Assembly: GCA_002633005.1 (NCBI GenBank)
Contig: NMRA01000099.1
Coordinates: 381,086 to 445,085 of the forward strand
Direction: 5' to 3'
Origin: Phoronis australis
Taxonomy: Eukaryota > Phoronida > Phoronidae
DNA: 64,000 nt
Made by a program: the position numbers and the translations under genes
Notes under the pieces: generated by a model
Told to the model about the DNA's origin: nothing
What the model saw: only the letters and a program-made list of their open reading frames with translations
Databases searched by the model: none
Shown here: positions 12,566 through 22,259 of the stretch, one piece after another
Numbering within the stretch: the stretch's first letter is position 1
Layout of the letters: every line of letters starts with the position of its first letter

Positions 12566-12984
12566 CTACAATGAAAACAACATGGTGAATGGCAGACCAC
12601 TATCATCAACAGGTATAATTAAATTCACCATATGCGAGCACAAGGGCACACAACAATTTTTAAGCCAAAATGATGGAAATCTAGCTGCATGGTAAAAGGT
12701 AATGAGTGGAAATTCATTTTTTAAAATGCAGAGCTGTCAGTACTTTTGTGTTAAATAAATTACTGTAATTCGAACGGTTGGTCAAACCTGTCAAAACTGA
12801 TAGCATTTGCTTTTGAAACTCTCATTGTACAATGCTACGAACGGTCTGTTTGAGAATGAAACTAGAAAATGAATGGACGCAATCCGTGTTACTAAGTAGT
12901 CTGGTTTATAGTTTGCATTTTAGGAGGTGGGCAAGGATGAAAATGTTCTTTAAGTGAAGAGGATCTCCAACACATACATAAAAA

Positions 12985-13182
12985 AATAATTGCAGGCGGT
13001 ATGGTACACGTCTGCTACACGTTGTAGCAGACGTGTGCAGGCTGCTCAGGTGAGCCCATTGTGCTAACCATCTTGAACCATTTTTCTGCTTTATTATGTA
13101 GTTAAAACTGAGCTGGGGAGCTAGCAATGTGCCCCAGTGGGACTCGAACCCACGACCCTGAGTAAAGGAAGGGGACACTTAA
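12985..13182 (-). mobile_element. tRNA-derived SINE, copy interrupted at TTAA
   Basis: The minus strand carries a Pol III B box (GGTTCGAGTCC) in a tRNA-like T-arm, GTGGGTTCGAGTCCCAC, followed by a body containing a perfect 14-bp hairpin with a 3-base loop (13006-13036). The head is cut at the TTAA at 13179-13182; the missing piece of the head continues at 16338-16360 on the other side of the insertion. Related copies lie at 15263-15478 and 41085-41205. Confidence 0.75.
13006..13036. repeat. Perfect 14-bp inverted repeat in the SINE body
   Basis: ACACGTCTGCTACA and its exact reverse complement are separated by CGT. The same hairpin is kept in the allelic copy at 15281-15311. Confidence 0.85.
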
Positions 13183-13439
13183 AGTCCTTCTTGCAAACTG
13201 CCCATGTGGTTCCAGTATCCGAAAATACTTACTACATAAATTCTTATTTTCGACACCCTTTCTTTATATTCTTTTCGCCTTTCTTGCCAAAAGCGATTAT
13301 TTAACAGTATTTGACCCTTCTCTCTGAGCGTATGATTACCGGTTGTCATCGGTTATTTCCGTACCCATATTTCCGGCTCATCAGTTCAGGAACTTGTCCT
13401 GAACGCCGCCATTTTTTCCTTGTAACTGAATGTGCTATG
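13183..13439. mobile_element. Left end of a TTAA-flanked DNA transposon
   Basis: Unique DNA starts immediately after TTAA with AGTCCTTCTTGC and runs into the single N at 13440. The allele at 15454-15457 has an empty TTAA. The other end (16178-16337) finishes with AAGGACT before TTAA, so the termini are inverted AGTCCTT. Both ends also carry a CGCCATTTT block near the broken edge, which suggests longer imperfect inverted repeats. A TTAA target is typical of piggyBac and Kolobok elements; the sequence here does not decide between them and shows no transposase. Confidence 0.75.
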
Positions 13440-13440
13440 N
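13440..13440. other. Single-N contig join
   Basis: One N separates the insertion end (13183-13439) from the start of the alternative haplotig (13441). Confidence 0.95.
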
Positions 13441-13868
13441 CTTACCATAGTTATTGTTTATTATTTAAATTCTGCTATATACTGCCTAGTGACTACCATC
13501 ATGAACAATAAATACAAAAACGACAATAGACAATTGAAACCAGACATCAGTTAAACAGACAGGTAAACATCACTGACAAAACATCTCCAAAGAACACAAG
13601 TACTGAAAAAAAAATTCAACAGGAGATACAACTTTTTGAAAAACACGTCGAACTACATTATTTTTGAGTTGGAATACTGGCACCAAGAAATTGGCAAAAA
13701 AGGCAAATATAAGTGCCGGAGGTGCTTCGCTTGTTAATTAACTCGGGAGTAACAGTCGACATTGCTATTTCTGTTAATTAGGAGATATAAATCCATGAGC
13801 CCTTCTTGATGAAAAAGTATTGATAACCTTTGTCAATATTTAACAACGAATGCCAGATAAGAACAGAC

Positions 13869-13965
13869 CTCGTTTGAAGTCCAGTAGGAACCAACGATAA
13901 CAGAAGTAGAAGTGAGTGTAGTCGCCATGGTGATGCATGTGTTCAAACAACTCCACGTCCAGAAT
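13869..13965 (-). CDS. SGSM1/2: SGSM exon 15, haplotig copy A2
   Basis: Same coding content as 11591-11687 ([20 protein letters not shown]...). It lies in the haplotig that also contains exons 12-14 without interruption. Only one copy belongs in the mature transcript. Confidence 0.9.
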
Positions 13966-14180
13966 CTGCAGGTGTAGAGAATGAACGAATGTAACTGATG
14001 CAATTACAGTATGTAATAAGTACAAAACACTACTGCTAGAAATTTAGTGGTCTATGAAGTCTCGTATCTTCGCGACAAATGTGTTCGTCTTAATTATACC
14101 TGCTGTGTTGAACAAAATGCGTTTCCACCGTGTCGTAGATTATCCATGCATCTCCAGAATGCAAAAATATTTTTTCTCAC

Positions 14181-14290
14181 CTGTATCAACGATCTCATGT
14201 TGGCAAAGTGCACGTCCATAGCCCCGCCGTGGGGGAAGTTGGCCGTCATTCTTTTCATCAACTCACAGAAACAGCTGTACGTCATTGCCT
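14181..14290 (-). CDS. SGSM1/2: SGSM exon 14, haplotig copy A2
   Basis: Reads [28 protein letters not shown] as the other copy does, with silent differences. ACAG|GTGAGA donor and TTTCAG acceptor. Confidence 0.9.
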
Positions 14291-14763
14291 CTGAAACAGT
14301 CAGTGAGAAAACTGAAATCCACTAGGTGGAGCTGGTGAAGCAAGTGTCCACCCAGTATACATGACTACTATACAAACAGTCATATGGGCCCCATATCCTA
14401 TTACACAGCCATACAGCATTTCACTCTCATTCACAAAAAGAGGATGGTTCCTCCTCAGCACCACCTAGTGAGTATACAGTGTACCACTGATGCTACTTCC
14501 TCCATTCATACTCAACATCTGGTTATAAATACAGAAATGCAAAACAAGCCGATTAAAAAAATGAAAATGATTACACATTTAAATTTGCAGAATAGTACGC
14601 ATGTCATGAAAATTAGAAAACTTTTGTTCAAAATAACTGAACTGATGACTTCAATGCTACAAAGTGTAAAGAAAAACAGTACTGTATTTCACAGAAAGAG
14701 CAGAGCATTACATGTCTACAAGTGTCCATAAAATGACACGTAGTTATGGAGAAGGTAACTCAC

Positions 14764-14846
14764 CATCATCAAATATGACAAGTAATGGGGCCAGGAGATC
14801 ACACATTCCTTGGATGTAGCCAATGTTAAGATTCTCCCAGACGTAT
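14764..14846 (-). CDS. SGSM1/2: SGSM exon 13, haplotig copy A2 (Gln finger)
   Basis: Contains [19 protein letters not shown]. The YIQG glutamine supplies the second catalytic residue of TBC GAPs. Phase fits exon 12 (AC|A) and exon 14 (G|AG). Confidence 0.92.
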
Positions 14847-15262
14847 CTACAATGAAAACAACATAGTGAATGGCAGACCACTCTCGTCAAGAGGTATAAT
14901 TAAATTCACCATATGCGAGCACAAGGGCAAATAATAATTTTAAGCCAAAATGGTGGAAATCTGTGCATGGTAAAAGGTAATGAGTGGAAATTCATTTTTT
15001 AAAATGCAGAGCTGTCAGTACTTTTGTGTTAAATAAATTACTGTAATTCGAACGTTTGGTCAAACCTGTCAAAACTGATAGCATTTGCTTTTGAAACTCT
15101 CATTGCACAATGCCACAAGCGGTCTGTTTGAGAATGAAACTAGAAAATGAATGGACGCAATCCGTGTTACTAAGTAGTCTGGTTTATAGTTTGCATTTTA
15201 GGTGGGCAAGGATGAAAATGTTCTTTAAGTGAAGAGGATCTCCAACACATACATAAAAAAAT

Positions 15263-15478
15263 AATTGCAGGCGGTATGGTACACGTCTGCTACACGTTGT
15301 AGCAGACGTGTGCAGGCTGCTCAGGTGAGCCCATTGTGCTAATCATCTTGAACCATTTTTCTGCTTTATTATGTAGTTAAAACTGAGCTGAGGAGCTAGC
15401 AATGTGCCCCAGTGGGACTCGAACCCACGACCCTGAGTAAAGGAAGGGGACACTTAAGCCAGTAAATCACACTGCCTC
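15263..15478 (-). mobile_element. tRNA-derived SINE, uninterrupted allele
   Basis: On the minus strand the head begins GAGGCAGTGTGATTTACTGG, has an A-box-like TGGCTTAAGTGT, and a B box GGTTCGAGTCC about 40 bases on; the body follows with the 14-bp hairpin at 15281-15311. The head begins about 10 bases into the intron after the donor of exon 12. The TTAA used by the insertion in the other haplotype lies inside the A-box region. Confidence 0.75.
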
Positions 15479-15488
15479 TTACACTTAC

Positions 15489-15613
15489 GTGCACATAATA
15501 TTGCGTAGTTTGTCCAAGTTCTCTTGAGTGAAATAGACATGGTTCCGGTCACAGCGGTGGACATCTTTGTCTATCCTGTGTAAGTTGAGGGACACCGTGT
15601 CTAACATTTCAAC
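15489..15613 (-). CDS. SGSM1/2: SGSM exon 12, haplotig copy B1 (Arg finger)
   Basis: Acceptor TTCAACAG, then [20 protein letters not shown] and [20 protein letters not shown], ending GCAC|GTAAGT. IDKDVHR is the TBC IxxDxxR motif with the catalytic Arg. It differs from 16373-16497 by a silent GAC/GAT. Exon 12 ends in phase 2 but starts in phase 0, so two tandem copies cannot both be spliced in. Confidence 0.9.
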
Positions 15614-16100
15614 CTGTTGAATAACGAATGACATCAAGCGTTATTAAATAACTTCAAGTCTTTGCTGGAATGGAGTGAAGGGCACACACTACATAAGACA
15701 ACAGTATTATCAACGTCTATGATGTATAGAAATGCAATGCATTTTTTGTTGTAAAGGTCTCATCCTAAAACTCTATTGGGATGTGCGTGCCAGGATCTCT
15801 AGACAGCAGTCACGTGAGTATAGTATACTGCATACATAATGAGGTTACTGCGTTAACACCAACCACTTTTCTTCCAAAGTTAAATCATAAGCTGTATATG
15901 TTCTAAATGATTATAGGTCCTCAACTGATTGGGTATGATTACACACAATCATGGTACTCTAATTATTTTTCATGCGTCAAATTTTACCTTAATTTGAAAT
16001 CGTTCATTCATAATAATTATTGTTCTAAAAATTCAATATAAAAATGAAATTTCACCAAAGATTGCAGACACCCAATCACAATGATGGCCATACAACTTAC

Positions 16101-16176
16101 CGTGTAAATGCCACCATTGGGCGTCGGTGAGTGTGACATCACCAACTGTGTACTGGTCTCCTGATGATCTTCATCC
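16101..16176 (-). CDS. SGSM1/2: SGSM exon 11, 3' fragment in the haplotig
   Basis: Repeats the last 76 bases of exon 11 (see 16979-17704; SQLVMSHSPTPNGGIYT) and its donor, then is cut by the N at 16177. It is an assembly fragment, not a separate exon. Confidence 0.85.
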
Positions 16177-16177
16177 N
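16177..16177. other. Single-N contig join
   Basis: One N ends the haplotig in the middle of duplicated exon 11 and begins the contig that carries the second transposon end. Confidence 0.95.
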
Positions 16178-16337
16178 AAAATGGCGGTGTTTCTTCGGGT
16201 GCGAATCGTGAGTGGCGCTTTCATTTAAACTGTTTTCGAGTACGGATCGTGTATTAGTTATGGGGTAGGTACTTCTTGGATCCTTATAACATCTTCTAAC
16301 CATGTAATAAGGGTTAACAACGCGTGAGACAAGGACT
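16178..16337. mobile_element. Right end of the TTAA-flanked DNA transposon
   Basis: Unique DNA ends with CAAGGACT directly before TTAA (16338-16341), and the SINE head and intron resume after it. Reverse-complemented it starts AGTCCTTGTCTCACGCG, matching the AGTCCTT start of the other end at 13183. It starts with AAAATGGCGGTG, the inverse of CGCCATTTT in the left part. Confidence 0.75.
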
Positions 16338-17060
16338 TTAAGCCAGTAGGTCACACTGCCTCTGACACTTACGTGCACATAATATTGCGTAGTTTGTCCA
16401 AGTTCTCTTGAGTGAAATAGACATGGTTCCGGTCACAGCGGTGGACATCTTTGTCTATCCTGTGTAAGTTGAGGGACACCGTATCTAACATTTCAACCTG
16501 TTGAATAACAAATGACATCAAGTGTTATTAAATAACTTCAAGTCTTTGCTGGAATGGAGTGAAGGGCAAACGCTACATAAGACAACAGTATTATCAACGT
16601 CTATGATGTATAGAAATGCAATGCATTTTTTGTTGTAAAGGTCTCATCCTAAAACTCTATTGGGATGTGCGTGCCAGGCTTTCTAGACAGCAGTCACGTG
16701 AGTATAGTATACTGCGTACATAATGAGGTTACTGCGTTAACACCAACCACTTTTCTTCCAAAGTTAAATCATAAGCTGTATATGTTCTAAATGATTATAG
16801 GTCCTCAACTGATTGGGTATGATTACACACGATCATGGTACTCCAATTATTTTTCATGCATCAAATTTTACCTTAGTTTGAAATCGTTCATCCATAATTG
16901 TTCTAAAAATTCAATATGAAAATGAAATTTCACCAAAGTTTGCAGACACCCAATCACAATGATGGCCATACAACTTACCGTGTAAATGCCACCATTGGGC
17001 GTCGGTGAGTGTGACATCACCAACTGTGTACTGGTCTCCTGATGATCTTCATCCAGAGAC
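16338..17060. repeat. Near-identical segment B, copy 2
   Basis: Matches 15454-16176 at an offset of about 878-884, covering exon 12, the following intron and the end of exon 11. It is the allelic partner of the haplotig's end. Confidence 0.85.
16373..16497 (-). CDS. SGSM1/2: SGSM exon 12, copy B2 (Arg finger)
   Basis: Same protein as 15489-15613, with [12 protein letters not shown] at its centre. This copy is on the contig that contains exon 11 and all upstream exons. Length 125 = 41 codons + 2. Confidence 0.93.
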
Positions 17061-17704
17061 GTATCGTTGCTTATCGGGAAGTCTTCCAATCCCCCACCGC
17101 TATCCACTGACCCGGCACCATTATGCGACATGAGTCGCAACCTTCGTATCACAGGGGGGTCTTCCTCAAGTTTATCCGTCACGTCCGTGTCCGAGCTATC
17201 CAGACGCTTCGACTGTTCGCCACTGGACGAACCAAACCGCAAAGAACCACCTAGACCCTCGTCCGGACTCTGCTGACCTTTGACCTTCTCACGCATCAAT
17301 TGCGCCATCTTACCGTCATGGACAACACGATATCCGTTGATGCCAGGAGTGTTCTTTGGAGACTCCGGTGTTGTTGCCTCGGTGGAGCTCTCCTCAATGA
17401 GAGGCTCCTCAAGGTGCACATAGTGGTGATGTCCCTCCTCCACATCAAGACTGCCATCGAGGAACACCTCATTACTTAGACTAGAGTCCTTCCTCACCAG
17501 AGGGATGTGCCCGTCGGTGCTTTCCTGCGAGACCTTGGCAAGGTTCGCCGCCATCGAGTCCTTTTCTCTCTGCCGCACAATTGCCTCCACCGCCAGCCAC
17601 TCAGACATGGTCTGCTCGTATGCAGTACGAACTGCAGTGTCCACTGAGTCGCGCTCGGCTTGAGTTGACCCAAATTTGTAATGACCTAATAGATAGGGCC
17701 ACAC
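16979..17704 (-). CDS. SGSM1/2: SGSM exon 11 (start of the TBC domain and long linker)
   Basis: After TTGCAG it starts VWPYLLGHYKFGSTQAERDS and continues AYEQTMSEWLAVEAIVRQRE, the diagnostic SGSM signature. A long acidic, Ser/Thr-rich linker of about 180 residues follows (KDSSLSNEVFLDGS; SSGEQSKRLDSSDTDVTDKL) and ends GGIYT at the donor ACG|GTAAGT. The linker splits the TBC domain between its first helix and the Arg-finger exon, as in vertebrate SGSM1/2. The linker sequence is poorly conserved apart from the RDSTISNE-like patch. Length 726 = 242 codons. Confidence 0.95.
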
Positions 17705-17805
17705 CTGCAATGTATGAAACAGAATTGCCATTTGGTCTCATTGTCTTCCTACCATATCAATGAGAAAACATATACATACTATTAGTACAACCTTCATTAT
17801 TCACT

Positions 17806-18740
17806 AAAGAGCAACGTAAAGTGTTGATATGCACCAACAGGGCACCGCAAACAAAATATTTCTAGGGGTGCTTATCAGTTTCATGTAACGTAGTCTACAG
17901 GGCAGGAGCAATGGGACTAAATGGGGGTAGCTGCAATAGCAGCTAAAATTGACAAAAAAGTGTTGGTGGGTCACATTACAAAATGACATAATGGACACAG
18001 CATTTGTTGGAATTTGCTCAAAACTAGTAGCTGCCATCATCTCTTAAAAGGAAAGGCCACTAGGGGGTGTTACAGTTAGTCAAATCCGCTTGAAAGTCAC
18101 CTGGTACCAGCGCACAGACAACACATACTTCTGTGTCAAAGTTTCATTGAAATTCATAAACACTATTCCTTCCAAAAATACTAAAAAATCTCCTTATCAA
18201 GACCAAAATGGCCACTAGGGGTAGCTCTGTTAATTGAATCGTGTGCATATCAACTGGTGCTGTCACACCAATGCCATATGCCTCTACGACAAGTTTCATT
18301 GAAGTATGTCCACCAGTTGTCACGATATCTGGAAATGCGCTTCCCAAAAAAATACCAAAAAGATCTAGCCCTGGAGGCAGGGCAGATTGAAAAGTGGCAT
18401 GCTCCGACTAAGTGATGCCCGCACCCTTGAGCCAAACTTCATCAAGGTTCAACCAGGGTTTTCTTGAGATATCAAGCACACAACTAGACAAAATGGCCAC
18501 AAAGGAATTTCTGCAGTAGTCGAAATCGTCCCAAAATCGACTGGTGCCTTGATTTTTTAGACATCATCTGGATGTATTCTTCCCCAAAAAGTATTGAAAA
18601 TGTCACTTGTCAAGATCAAAACGGCTACTAGGAGGTGCCAGCGGATTGTCATCACATATCTCTGTGTCAAGCTTCATTGAAATCCGCCAATTACTTCTCT
18701 AGATATCATCTGGAAACAATTTCGCCCCAAAAGTACTGAA
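17806..18740. repeat. Repeat block with ACTAGG(G/A)GG motifs
   Basis: Lies in the intron between exons 10 and 11. It starts TGATATGCACCAACAGGGC, a relative of the start of the block at 20249. It then repeats sub-units with GTGTCAAG.TTCATTGAAAT, TAGACATCATCTGGA, CCAAAA.TACTGAAAA and AAAATGGCCACTAGGGG or CTACTAGGAGG motifs. The block at 36540-37385 is its closest relative in the window. Confidence 0.65.
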
Positions 18741-18852
18741 AAAGCCCTGGACACAATGATGACAATATATATGTATGTGTAATATTACAAACACATGTAC
18801 ACATACAGACATATCGACACAAAATAAAGTGGCTTGTTATCAAAAGATTCAC

Positions 18853-19067
18853 CTCTTTCCTAATCTCATGTGCCACGCCACCGAAGTAGACTAGTCTGTA
18901 AATTTCCTCGGGATCTGCTGCATGGTCACCCAACATGATTTGCTCCCATGTTTCCCTCGTGAGCCCTTGGCTAGCTTCCTCTCTCTCCTTCAGAGGCAGC
19001 AGTGCGTGGTTCACAAGTCCCGACAGATGTGTGCGAACTGTCTTCAGGTGGCGACAGTGGGCTAACC
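18853..19067 (-). CDS. SGSM1/2: SGSM exon 10 (entry to the TBC domain)
   Basis: With the split T of exon 9 it reads WLAH/GLAH CRHLKTVRTHLSGLVNHALL and ends IYRLVYFGGVAHEIRKE at GAG|GTGAAT. The upstream 'GL' seen without splicing becomes 'WL' when joined (T|GG), which matches the family RAFYGWLAYCRHL pattern. Length 215 = 2 + 71 codons. Confidence 0.95.
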
Positions 19068-19522
19068 CTGCAAATAGCTTTTCTATGTCAAAAGGTGGCA
19101 GCAGGAGCTTCTCATTAGCTTCATGATAGCAGAGAAAATGTTCTGGGCAAATATGCTTGATAGGGAATCGAGATAAACAATTTTTTACCATAACTAATCC
19201 AAGAAATTGTCTCCGTCACACAGATATCTATAAAGATACAAAATTTGTTGAAGTCTTCTTTATTTGTCAAATATATGGCAAAATTTGAGATGTAAACTAC
19301 AGAACTTGTAAAGGGTTAAATTCAGTGCGACATTTTGTCAAAAACAAATTTTGCAGCAAACATCAATAACAGACTGGTGATAAAATTATTACAGGAAAAG
19401 TCAAAAGAGCATGAACATCAAGAAAATTGGCAGATAATTTTTGCTCAAAACTTTTACCGACTTTCGACATGAAAGGAATTCAGTATGTGAATTCAATTTG
19501 AGCTGCAACTAAAAGTACATAC

Positions 19523-19768
19523 AGCCATAGAAAGCTCTGGAGATGATCTGTCTTTTCATCGTGTCACACAGCTGCCTGATAGACGTGCGGTGGAAGCCAG
19601 CCTTGGTGATGCATGAACTGTTGTACAATTGTTGGGAGCGGGCGTAGTTCTGGACGGTTGGAGAGAGATTCGGTGACGTTTGGCCATTCTGTTTAGCGTC
19701 CTTCTCTTGCCAAGGGAATGTGAAGCCAGTAAACTTCCAGTCGAACATGGACTCCATCAAGTCTTGAT
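19523..19768 (-). CDS. SGSM1/2: SGSM exon 9 (mid-region)
   Basis: Acceptor TCTTTCCAG; reads (H)QDLMESMFDWKFTGF, a Gln/Ser/Pro-rich stretch, then IRQLCDTMKRQIISRAFYG and the split Trp codon, donor GGCT|GTATGT. The first and last parts match the family (QDLMD; LLCDNMKYQILSRAFYGW); the middle is lineage-specific. Length 246. Confidence 0.92.
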
Positions 19769-20244
19769 CTGGAAAGACAGGCATTTTTGAACGATTAAAT
19801 TTTCATGATTAGTTCTGGATGATGATGAAAGTGTGGATCCAATGAGAAGCTTCAAATTTAAGATTGTATTGCTATCATGGTTTGTAATGCACAGACGTCA
19901 TAAATAGAGAATCGTACATGAGTCTCAGGTTTATGACATGGGCAAAATCTCTTGGAAATTTCATCAAAATCACGATTTTTTTGCTGAAAAACTCGACGTG
20001 TCTAAAACTTTCTACTACACAACGCAACTTTTGTAGAAACACGCTTGTGCAATGTAAAGTAATTCAGTAATTCCGACTGGGAGTACGTACAGTTGCGACA
20101 AATGCCTTTTAATCATAACCTTGTCACCTTCACAGAATTTCGGCATTGGTTGGTTGGTGCACGTTTGGCTATTTTAGTGTTTTGCAGACAATAAAATGTA
20201 AGGCGTATGATTTCTATTTTCCACTACTTTGTGATTCACCCATG

Positions 20245-21920
20245 TAATATCAAACAAGAGCAACGCGGAGCATTGAAATGCGCCCACAAGGGCATTGCAA
20301 ATGGTGTGCTTTTAGGGTTATTTATTTGCATCATAAAAATGGCAAAACGTACAATCCACCAAAAACAGGAACATGCCATATTTCATATAAATCTGTCAAG
20401 GAATTTCAGGGAAACAACGGAAAACAGAATAAAATGAAATTGCCACTAGTGGGAACAGTGTCAGTTGGATCCACCTGAAAGTCGTCGTCATCTGTTGTTA
20501 TCTTCATATAAATACACTTACTAAATTTAATAAAGATCCAGCAGTGAATTTAAGAGATACAACTATAAGCGCAAAACAAAACTACAATTAGGAGGCACCA
20601 CAGTAGTCAGTCACCATCATCAAAGGTCGTCTTCACACTCAGAACATATATGCCAATTTTCAAATGATTTGGTTGATACAGGGGTTGACGCCAAAACAAA
20701 ATTTGAAAACAGCAAAAATGGCCACTAGGTGGCGCAAAATTCCACCCAAAAACAGTAAGATAGCGTCATCACACCAATAGAAGCCTATATTAAAAATCTT
20801 ACGAAAATCTGTTGAGGACCTTTGAAGATACAGACTGAGAGTTAAACGTAAAAAAACTAAAATTGCCTCTAGGGGGCACAGCAGTAGTCATATCTGTCCG
20901 AAAGTTGTCGTCGTCCGTAGTCAACATCATATAAATATACTTGCTAAATTAAGTAAAGATCCTGCAAACAGTTTAGGAGATACAGCCATAAGTGCAAAAA
21001 ACTGCCACTAGGAGGCGCCCCGGTAGTCGAAGTCGTCAGAAAATCGTCAGCCGTCCACTTCATAGTAAAAACATGCCAATTTTCAAATTTATCCTGAAAA
21101 TGTTTTGGTTGATAGATGAGTGGACGCCAAAAAACTCAAAAACACTAAAATAGCCACTAGGTGGCGCAAACTAGGTCGGATTCATCTCAAAACAGAGAGA
21201 TAGTGACACCTCATTAATAGAACCCCATATTTAAAATTTTAAGAAATTTGTTGAGGACCTTTGAAGATACAGAGGTAATCGGAAAAAATAAAATTGCCAC
21301 TACGTGGCACACCAGTAGTCAAAACTGTCAGAAAGTTGTCTTGTTAACATCATATAAATATAAGTTCTAAATTTCGTAAAAATCCAGAGAACGGTTAAGG
21401 AGATACAGCCGTAGGCGCAAAAAAAATGCCATTAGGAGGCACCACAGTAGTCAAAGTCGTCAGAAAATCATCGTCAGACGTCCATTTCATAGTAAGAACA
21501 TACACCCCAATTTTCACAATCATCCTTTGAGCAGTTTGGTTGATAGAGGGGTGGATGCAAAAAACAGACTCGAAAACGGTAAAAACGGCCACTAGGTGGC
21601 GCAAACTACGTTGAATCCATCTGAAAATGGGAGGATAGCGTCATCTCACTAATAGGTACCCACATACCAAATTTCATGAAATTCCGTTAAGGACTTTTGA
21701 AGATACAAAGGTAAGCGTAAAAAATTAAAACTGCCACTGGGGGGCACACCGGTAGTCGGATCCGTCCGAAAGTTCGCTCATGCCATCCCATTAAAGGAAG
21801 GAACACATGTGCCAAATTTCATGAACGTAAGTCAAAGGGTTTTGGAGATAGAGCAGCGGACGCCGCACGGACGGAGATGACGATACAATGCGTCCCCATA
21901 TAAATATGTGGGCGCTTAAA
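20245..21920. repeat. CTCF-like-motif tandem repeat block in intron 8
   Basis: About three and a half tandem units of 432-435 bp. Each unit has three sub-repeats of about 145-160 bp and each sub-repeat carries a variant of GCCACTAGGNGGCGC. Exact CCACTAGGTGGCGC occurs at 20722, 21154 and 21589, and CCACTAGGAGGCGC at 21005. The block begins CAAGAGCAACGCGGAGC..GAAATGCGCCCACAA and ends TATGTGGGCGCTTAAAA, so GCGCCCACA and TGTGGGCGC form short inverted ends. The consensus CCASYAGRKGGCRS of animal CTCF is matched by the GGTGGCGC form; binding is inference. Confidence 0.8.
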
Positions 21921-22130
21921 AAAAAAATTACGTACTCAGTGTTATTAACCAGTCGTGTCGTAACACATTCCAGGTCGTGTGAGAAAATAATATTTGGTAA
22001 CGTTTCCACAATTTATAGCAATCGGCCTTTGAAAAATGGAAAATGACAGTTTTGGTGATTATTTTTGAGTGAAACAAATGAATTACGGTGACCGTATTAT
22101 CACAAAATAGTGTTACGATTGTGTACTCAC

Positions 22131-22259
22131 GCTGGACTGTAGGTTTGTACGTAGTGATGATCCTGAACACATAGTCTGTAGCTTCCTCCTCACTATCCGC
22201 CGGACAGTCCACATTCTGCAGACGACTTCCTTTCCGTTTCAGTTTGGGGAATACTTTTC
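22131..22259 (-). CDS. SGSM1/2: SGSM exon 8
   Basis: Acceptor CTTTCTAG; with the split G of exon 7 it reads GKVFPKLKRKGSRLQNVD, then SEEEATDYVFRIITTYKP, donor CAGC|GTGAGT. KVFPKL and (D/E)EATDYVFRII are family hallmarks. Length 129 = 2 + 42 codons + 1. Confidence 0.95.

Larger units (their letters stand above)
11163..13182. repeat. Near-identical segment A, copy 1 (contig carrying the insertion)
   Basis: This stretch is nearly identical to 13441-15457 at an offset of about 2278-2281, including SGSM exons 13-15, their introns and a SINE. Identity stops exactly at a TTAA (13179-13182), after which unique DNA runs to the N at 13440. I interpret it as one haplotype, with the second copy being the other haplotype placed beside it. 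Confidence 0.85.
13441..16176. other. Alternative haplotig (empty-site allele) placed in tandem
   Basis: The first 2.0 kb repeat 11163-13182 and the last 0.7 kb repeat 16338-17060, with an uninterrupted junction through the empty TTAA at 15454-15457. It is bounded by single Ns on both sides. It is best read as the second haplotype bridging a gap caused by a transposon in the first haplotype. Confidence 0.85.

Noticed and set aside
13130-13175. Functional tRNA gene on the minus strand
   Set aside because: Only the T-arm and B box are tRNA-like; there is no acceptor pairing, and the sequence is repeated with a SINE body at other loci.
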